Assembly (NCBI GenBank): GCA_016706275.1
Contig: JADJJY010000001.1
Location: forward strand, 1-64,000
DNA length: 64,000 bases
Reading direction: 5' to 3'
DNA from: Chloracidobacterium sp.
GTDB lineage: Bacteria; Acidobacteriota; Blastocatellia; Pyrinomonadales; Pyrinomonadaceae
Shown: positions 59,253 to 64,000 of the stretch, one piece after another
Layout: each line of letters begins with the position of its first letter
Position numbering within the stretch: the stretch's first letter is position 1
Program-made: the position numbers and the translations under genes
Notes under the pieces: model-generated
What the model saw: the letters and a program-made list of their open reading frames with translations, nothing else
Told to the model about the DNA's origin: nothing
Database searches by the model: none

Positions 59253-61931
59253 TTACTGATCGGCGACGAAATTTAGATCAACAACATTGTCCGTTAGCGA
59301 AATGACTTGCGTCGATTGGCTGAACGAGAATCGTCGCGACCGAACGCTGACGATCACGGTCTGGCCGTCTTCGACGTTGCTAAAGTTAAAGTAGCCCCGT
59401 CGTCCCGTAAGGACGTTGCGAACATTACCGTTTGCCTCGGTCAGCGAGACAACAGCATTGGTCACACCGCGGCCCTCGCTAGTCATAACACGGCCACTGA
59501 CCGATACCTCAGACGAGAGCGGGGTCGCCGCAAAACCTGTGTCAAACGTATGATCGTTGGCACCGACCCCGCCCGTAGTCAGACTGACGACACCATACGT
59601 TCCCGTTGAAGGCGAGCCTGCCGGATTGACCACATTAGCAGCATCAGAATCAGATGAGTCGTCCGACCCAAGCTGTGACGTCACATTTTGCGTCGTCAAA
59701 AACAGTCCGAATAACGGGCCGCCGCTGTTGTAATTAGCGGGATTGTCAAAACGCACCTGATAGGCCGTTGTATATTGAATACCGCCATTTACCTGGCCGA
59801 TGTTGTCGGTCGGCGTTGGGTCAACCGCCGTGGACGAAACGAAATAGTATTCGCCGTTGGCATCCGTGACAGCCGTTCCAACTGTCGTGGATCCCTGATA
59901 GAGACGAACCGTGACGTTTGCAATGCCGTTTTCGCCGCCATCCTGAACGCCATTGTTATTGATATCACGCCAGACACGGTTGCCGATCTCGATCGGTGCG
60001 GCACTGCACATGGCTGTCGTACCGCCAAGTCCGTTCGCCTTACCAAAATCAGGCACACCCGAGCCGCCCGTTCCGTTATAGACGCGGTATGCGCGGTTGC
60101 TGGCACCGGAGTTGACATTCATCCAACGCAGTCCGCCGTCAAACGTCGCACTGCTTGAAATGGTGCGTGAGATCGGGTCGAGCAGCGTGGTTAGCACGTG
60201 TTCGCGGCCGGGGATATGGAGCATAACGCCCCAACCGACTTCGTCGTGATAGTTGGCGCCATTTGGCGTCAGACAAAAATCGTCTTCGTAAAAGAATTCG
60301 GCGTCGCCCGGGCCTTGACCGGTAGCCTGTGGCGCCTGTCCGAGCAACGGAGCGGAGCCGCAGCGGCCATTGTTCTCAAGCGTCCACGCGCCGAACGAGC
60401 CGCACGACTTGAGCGAATCACCGGCTGTTCGTTTTGCATCCGGGCCGTTGTCGAACGCCTGATCACCCGCACGGTCGCGCAGGCCGATCAGCAGATTGCC
60501 GTTCTCAAATTCCATATCGACAAACATCGGCTGAGGAAACGCAAAATTTGACTGAATTGTTGGCCTCCACGGACGCCATTCCGCTGCTTGTCCCGGATCG
60601 GCAAAACCGCGTGTGTAGTTTAGCGGAAAGCTGTGAACTACCGGGCCAAATGCAAGCGATGTAGGATCAACCTGTACAACGTATGCAAACAGGTTGGTTG
60701 CAACGTTGGTGCTCTCAGCAGAGCAAACCATTCCAACATAAACCTGTCCGCGATAAGCCTTGACTGCAAAAGGTCGGATGTCGCCCGCCGGGCAATTTGC
60801 AGCGCTGCCGCCGGGTGTTGGAAGAGTCAGCGTCGAAGCCTGTGCACTATTGCCAAGCGACGCTCCGGTCGAAGGATTTAATGCGTAGAGCCTGCGGTTT
60901 TCGAGATTCATCACAAACAATCTGCTCTCGTCAGCCGCCAGATCCATACCGCCGATGCTGGTCTTACCGACCGCATCCCAGCCCGCATCGTTGTTATCCG
61001 AGGTGTAATCCAGCGGATCGTGTGCGTTGGTTGTCGCTGCGGGCAGTGTGAATTTTGATGTAATAGCGTTTGTCGCCGGATTGATGACGTAGATCGCACC
61101 CGCGTCGTCGGCGTTGTTAAAGATGTTGTCAACGCCCGGGCCAAATCCGGCGTGACGTTTGAAGAAAGATGCCGCATAGACGCGGCGGTTGATGCGTGAG
61201 TATGCCAGCGAAAAGACCGTTCCGGTCGTGCTGGCCGCTACGCTCAGAGCGTGGGTCGACGGGTTATCGTAATTCGCAACGGTTGTATCGTTGTATGCCG
61301 TTCCCGAATTGTAGGGAAAATCCCACAGCACGCTGTTGTTAGCATAGACGCCGTTCTGCGCACCCTCGACAAATCTCGAGACGACGGCTGCCGGGTTGTT
61401 TTCGCAAAACTCTTCGGGGCGGTTGAGGGCGAGATTTACATTCGCCGTGTTGCTGTTCGGCACAAACTGTACCGTCGAACCCGAATCAGCAGCGGTGCCA
61501 CCTGAGACCGAATCGGTCGCTCTCGCCGATGGCATAAATCCGCTTGGTAGCGTCGTAAATTCGACGCGGTACGGACCAGTGCCGGTCGCGCTAAGCGAAT
61601 AGCTACCGGCCGCGTCAGTCGTAGTCGAGCCGCATGCATTGCCGAGCCCGTCATACGCGCTGACCGTCACGCCGGCGACACCGCCGTCGATCGAGTTTAA
61701 TCCGCTCGTGTTATCAAAAGCACCGTTGCCGTTAAAGTCCTGAAAGACCTTACCGCTGATGGTACCCGCCATTGCGGCATCCGATTTTTCGTCCGCAGCG
61801 ACTGAGGATTTTGTCATCCTCTGAGCGTTTGAGTAAAACTCATTTGAAAAAACGATCGACAGAAACAGCACAGCGATCAACAAAAGGACAGCGACTGCCC
61901 GGTAACGGGTAAGAAAAACATTTATCTTCAT
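59253..61931 (-). CDS. Large secreted SdrD-B domain surface protein
   Basis: 892 residues from the ATG at 61931, where a signal/anchor starts (RAVAVLLLIAVLFLSIVF). An SdrD-B-like repeat near the N-terminus (ISGKVFQDFNGNGAFDNTSG...GVAGVTVSAYDGLGNACGSTTTDAAGSYSL), a central 450-residue beta-propeller-like part (VYVGMVCSAESTNVATNLFAYVVQVDPTSLAFGPVV), a second SdrD-B repeat (IGNRVWRDINNNGVQDGGENGIANVTVRLYQGS) and a C-terminal carboxypeptidase-regulatory-like domain (VSGRVMTSEGRGVTNAVVSLTEANGNV). Likely exported and surface-exposed; adhesion or sensing is inferred. Confidence 0.82.
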   Translation of the reverse strand: MKINVFLTRYRAVAVLLLIAVLFLSIVFSNEFYSNAQRMTKSSVAADEKSDAAMAGTISGKVFQDFNGNGAFDNTSGLNSIDGGVAGVTVSAYDGLGNACGSTTTDAAGSYSLSATGTGPYRVEFTTLPSGFMPSARATDSVSGGTAADSGSTVQFVPNSNTANVNLALNRPEEFCENNPAAVVSRFVEGAQNGVYANNSVLWDFPYNSGTAYNDTTVANYDNPSTHALSVAASTTGTVFSLAYSRINRRVYAASFFKRHAGFGPGVDNIFNNADDAGAIYVINPATNAITSKFTLPAATTNAHDPLDYTSDNNDAGWDAVGKTSIGGMDLAADESRLFVMNLENRRLYALNPSTGASLGNSAQASTLTLPTPGGSAANCPAGDIRPFAVKAYRGQVYVGMVCSAESTNVATNLFAYVVQVDPTSLAFGPVVHSFPLNYTRGFADPGQAAEWRPWRPTIQSNFAFPQPMFVDMEFENGNLLIGLRDRAGDQAFDNGPDAKRTAGDSLKSCGSFGAWTLENNGRCGSAPLLGQAPQATGQGPGDAEFFYEDDFCLTPNGANYHDEVGWGVMLHIPGREHVLTTLLDPISRTISSSATFDGGLRWMNVNSGASNRAYRVYNGTGGSGVPDFGKANGLGGTTAMCSAAPIEIGNRVWRDINNNGVQDGGENGIANVTVRLYQGSTTVGTAVTDANGEYYFVSSTAVDPTPTDNIGQVNGGIQYTTAYQVRFDNPANYNSGGPLFGLFLTTQNVTSQLGSDDSSDSDAANVVNPAGSPSTGTYGVVSLTTGGVGANDHTFDTGFAATPLSSEVSVSGRVMTSEGRGVTNAVVSLTEANGNVRNVLTGRRGYFNFSNVEDGQTVIVSVRSRRFSFSQSTQVISLTDNVVDLNFVADQ

Positions 61932-62097
61932 TTTATGAGGGTTCCTTTTTAAGAAATTCGAGGGTTGAATTTCCAAGGGTGTGGATTTGGAGTGGGGCTT
62001 TTTGGGGAGCCGCTGATACAGGTCATCAGCGAATGCTAGTAGTAAAGATACAGCATCCGATACCGATGTGTCAAACAAAATTTAACACGGTCGGTGG

Positions 62098-62637
62098 TTA
62101 ATTTTTTAGCCGCGAAAGGAACTTTTGCCGAAACTTTGCGACCTTTGGTGCGACAACCGCGTTGCAATAAGGCTGGTTTGGGTTGTTGGCGAAATATTCC
62201 TGATGGTAATCTTCGGCGGGCCAAAATTTATCATACGCTGCGACCTGAGTCACAATCGGGTTGTCGTATATACCCTCGGCGTTAAACTCCACGATCGTTT
62301 CTTCGGCAACCCGCTTTTGTTCATCAGAGTGATAAAAGACCGCCGAGCGGTATGAGGTGCCGATATCGCCCCCTTGGCGGTTGAGAGTGGTCGGGTCGTG
62401 GACGGTAAAGAAAACCTGTAACAGCTCTTTGTATGACAACTCGCTCGGGTCAAATCTGATCTGCACCACCTCGGCGTGGCCGGTCGTTTCGGAGCAGACC
62501 TCTTTGTAAGTCGGATTTTCTGTATGCCCGCCGGAGTAACCCGACACAACATCTTCGACGCCCTTCAGATCGTCAAATATCGCCTCAACACACCAAAAAC
62601 ACCCCGCCGCCAACGTCGCCGTTTCCAAATTATCCAT
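62098..62637 (-). CDS. msrA: Peptide methionine sulfoxide reductase MsrA
   Basis: 179 residues. TLAAGCFWCVEAIFDDLKGV carries the catalytic Cys in GCFWC; GYSGGHTENPTYKEVCSETTGHAEVVQIRFDP and DPTTLNRQGGDIGTSYRSAVFYHSDEQ are the conserved blocks; the end (FWPAEDYHQEYF) completes the fold. It reduces Met-S-sulfoxide with thioredoxin. Single gene. Confidence 0.94.
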   Translation of the reverse strand: MDNLETATLAAGCFWCVEAIFDDLKGVEDVVSGYSGGHTENPTYKEVCSETTGHAEVVQIRFDPSELSYKELLQVFFTVHDPTTLNRQGGDIGTSYRSAVFYHSDEQKRVAEETIVEFNAEGIYDNPIVTQVAAYDKFWPAEDYHQEYFANNPNQPYCNAVVAPKVAKFRQKFLSRLKN

Positions 62638-62846
62638 AACGAAATTCTACCAAATTTTTATGGACGACCGCTCCATATCAAATAGCCTCATTGGTCTCCG
62701 TGCCTCAGCGACATGTCTTCCCTAGCCCGCACATAGGCGTCAGAACCTACGGCCTAGGTTGGCGGTCGACGCTTTTATATCGGTTGGCGAATCGCTGGGG
62801 GATATGTTATCAACGATGTGAAATCCGAAAAAACCGGAGAACAATT

Positions 62847-63290
62847 ATGAAAGCTGAACAAATATTCTCGGTTGTTAACATCATCGCGATCCTCGGCTGG
62901 CTGCTGATAGCGATATTACCGCGTTGGAAATACACGCGGCATCTCGTGCTGTCGGGTGCGGTCCCGTTGCTGCTCTCTGTGGCGTATCTGGTTTTGATCG
63001 TCCTGTTTTTCGGCAAGGCCGAGGGCGGATTCGGGTCGCTCGCCGACGTTATGAAGCTCTTTACCAACGAATGGGCCGTGCTCGCAGGTTGGATACATTA
63101 CCTGGCGTTTGACCTTTTTGTCGGCAGTTGGGAGGTTCGCGATTCGCAGCGAAGCGGCATCTCGCATGTCTTGGTGATCCCGTGCCTGTTCCTGACGTTC
63201 ATGCTGGGCCCGATCGGATTTCTGCTCTATGCGGCGATCAAGTTGTTCATGCCGCGAAAAGGAGGCGAAGATGATCTCGAAACTGTTTAA
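62847..63290 (+). CDS. DUF4281/ABA4-like membrane protein
   Basis: 147 residues from the ATG at 62847 (CCGGAGA before it). Four membrane helices: VVNIIAILGWLLIAILP, VLSGAVPLLLSVAYLVLIVLFF, WVHY-like WIHYLAFDLFVGSWEV, and LVIPCLFLTFMLGPIGFLLYAAI. The motif AGWIHYLAFDLFVGSWEVRDSQR with FMLGPIGFLLY is typical of the DUF4281 family that includes plant ABA4. Function in bacteria is unknown. The next gene starts inside its 3' end. Confidence 0.7.
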   Translation: MKAEQIFSVVNIIAILGWLLIAILPRWKYTRHLVLSGAVPLLLSVAYLVLIVLFFGKAEGGFGSLADVMKLFTNEWAVLAGWIHYLAFDLFVGSWEVRDSQRSGISHVLVIPCLFLTFMLGPIGFLLYAAIKLFMPRKGGEDDLETV

Positions 63291-64000
63291 CGAACAGCGG
63301 CCGCTGATGGTCGCCGGAGTGATTTCTTTCGTGTGCTTCGTCGCAACGCTTATTTTGTCGCTTGCCGACAATACTCAGATCCTCGGTACCAACCTCTGGA
63401 TCAAGCCGATGAAGTTTTACATCTCGATCGCGATATTTGTCTGGACTATCGCCGTTTTGCTGCAGTATCTGCCGAACAAAGAACGATTTTCGCGAATAAC
63501 GTCGTGGGCGATGATCATCATCTTCGCCGTTGAGATGGCGGCGGTGACGGGACAAGCGATTCGCGGTACGACATCGCATTTTAATATCGGCAATCCAGTC
63601 GACGCGGCGATCTTTGCGGTGATGGGCACGGCGATCGTTATCAACACGATCTTCGTCGGAGTGCTGACATACCATTATTTTCGATCGAACATCGACCTGC
63701 CGCCGGCCGTCGTCTGGGGAATACGGTTTGGGCTGTTGTTGTTCGTTTTTGGCAGCATCCAAGGCGGTTATATGTCTTCGCAGATCGGCCACACGGTCGG
63801 CGCTGCGGACGGTGGCCCCGGGTTGCCTCTAGTTAACTGGTCGACCGTCGCCGGCGATCTGCGCGTGGCTCATTTCCTCGGCCTCCATTCACTGCAGGCG
63901 GTACCGATCGTTGGTCTGTTGCTTGAAAAGTTCCGCGTGTCCGCACGAACCGCTCTGACCGTCGGTTTTGCGTTTGTTTACTTTGCGGCGTTTATGTTCT
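63271..64000 (+). CDS. Multi-pass membrane protein, cut by the right edge
   Basis: An ATG at 63271 with GGAGG ten bases before it opens a frame that has no stop before the window ends: MISKLFNEQRPLMVAGVISF, then helices at about 12-32, 48-65, 72-95, 110-135, 150-170, 210-230. It overlaps the DUF4281 gene by 20 bases, so the two are co-translated. No family is recognised. At least 243 residues are present. Confidence 0.7.
   Translation, partial: MISKLFNEQRPLMVAGVISFVCFVATLILSLADNTQILGTNLWIKPMKFYISIAIFVWTIAVLLQYLPNKERFSRITSWAMIIIFAVEMAAVTGQAIRGTTSHFNIGNPVDAAIFAVMGTAIVINTIFVGVLTYHYFRSNIDLPPAVVWGIRFGLLLFVFGSIQGGYMSSQIGHTVGAADGGPGLPLVNWSTVAGDLRVAHFLGLHSLQAVPIVGLLLEKFRVSARTALTVGFAFVYFAAFMF

Overview
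The window joins two kinds of DNA. Positions 1 to about 19,930 are visibly more A/T-rich, carry phage- or plasmid-like genes, end in a tyrosine integrase beside a truncated tRNA-Asn 3' end, and are full of small frameshifts. Positions 20,400 to 64,000 are G/C-richer, with long intact genes typical of a free-living Gram-negative-type bacterium. The multiheme cytochromes, SdrD-B surface protein, Spy-like protein, nfn/kor ferredoxin operon and VKOR/DsbA pair would suit Acidobacteriota (Blastocatellia-like); that placement is inference from gene content only.

Left part (1-19,930): an integrated element whose left end lies outside the window. It opens with a transcription module: divergent RNA polymerase beta and beta' genes (1-4345), a protein I read as a very divergent sigma-54 (4342-5275), and a sigma-54-activator-type AAA+ ATPase with a degenerate receiver-like N-terminus and no DNA-binding domain (5337-6789). 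Two downstream intergenic regions carry near-identical -24/-12 type promoters, TGGACAG-N4-TTGCC (6910) and TGGACAC-N4-TTGCC (8264), with a weaker third at 8699. Hairpin terminators separate several of the downstream genes. Cargo: a CHAP-domain protein, a DUF4258-like protein, secreted and membrane proteins, a von Willebrand A lipoprotein, an M50-like membrane protease, a ClpA/B-like protein with a dead second ATPase and a YbjN-like tail, an HD protein, an NMT1-like lipoprotein and a GH25-fold protein lacking the usual catalytic Glu. The hypothesis is a self-contained sigma-54-style transcription system on a mobile element. More than a dozen one-base frameshifts interrupt these genes and none is evident in the host half, so either the element is decaying or its consensus sequence is poor.

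Middle (20,000-29,500): a perfectly spaced classical sigma-54 promoter with an upstream inverted repeat precedes an operon for an NfnAB/SudAB-type NAD(P)H:ferredoxin oxidoreductase, 2-oxoacid:ferredoxin oxidoreductase (KorA, KorB) and a large ferredoxin-domain protein. The 21 bases of tRNA 3' end before this operon recur after it (19 of 21 identical). A GH5 mannanase follows.

29,500-41,800 (minus strand): one long gene cluster for an electron-transfer system: four multiheme c-type cytochromes (29 CxxCH motifs in total), one with a cytoplasmic FHA domain; an 825-residue membrane protein with two cyclic-nucleotide-binding-like domains and ferredoxin clusters; an Fe-S/FAD oxidoreductase; TPR, zinc-ribbon and GlcG-domain proteins.

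41,900-64,000: ordinary host genes: Spy-like protein, dxs, DsbA-like plus VKOR, ECF sigma plus anti-sigma, M16 protease, class I FBP aldolase, two metallo-beta-lactamase-fold hydrolases, GNAT, DHH phosphoesterase, APC permease, SdrD-B protein, MsrA and membrane proteins. Two intergenic regions carry clustered TGGTCC repeats, and one carries a short palindromic repeat unit.
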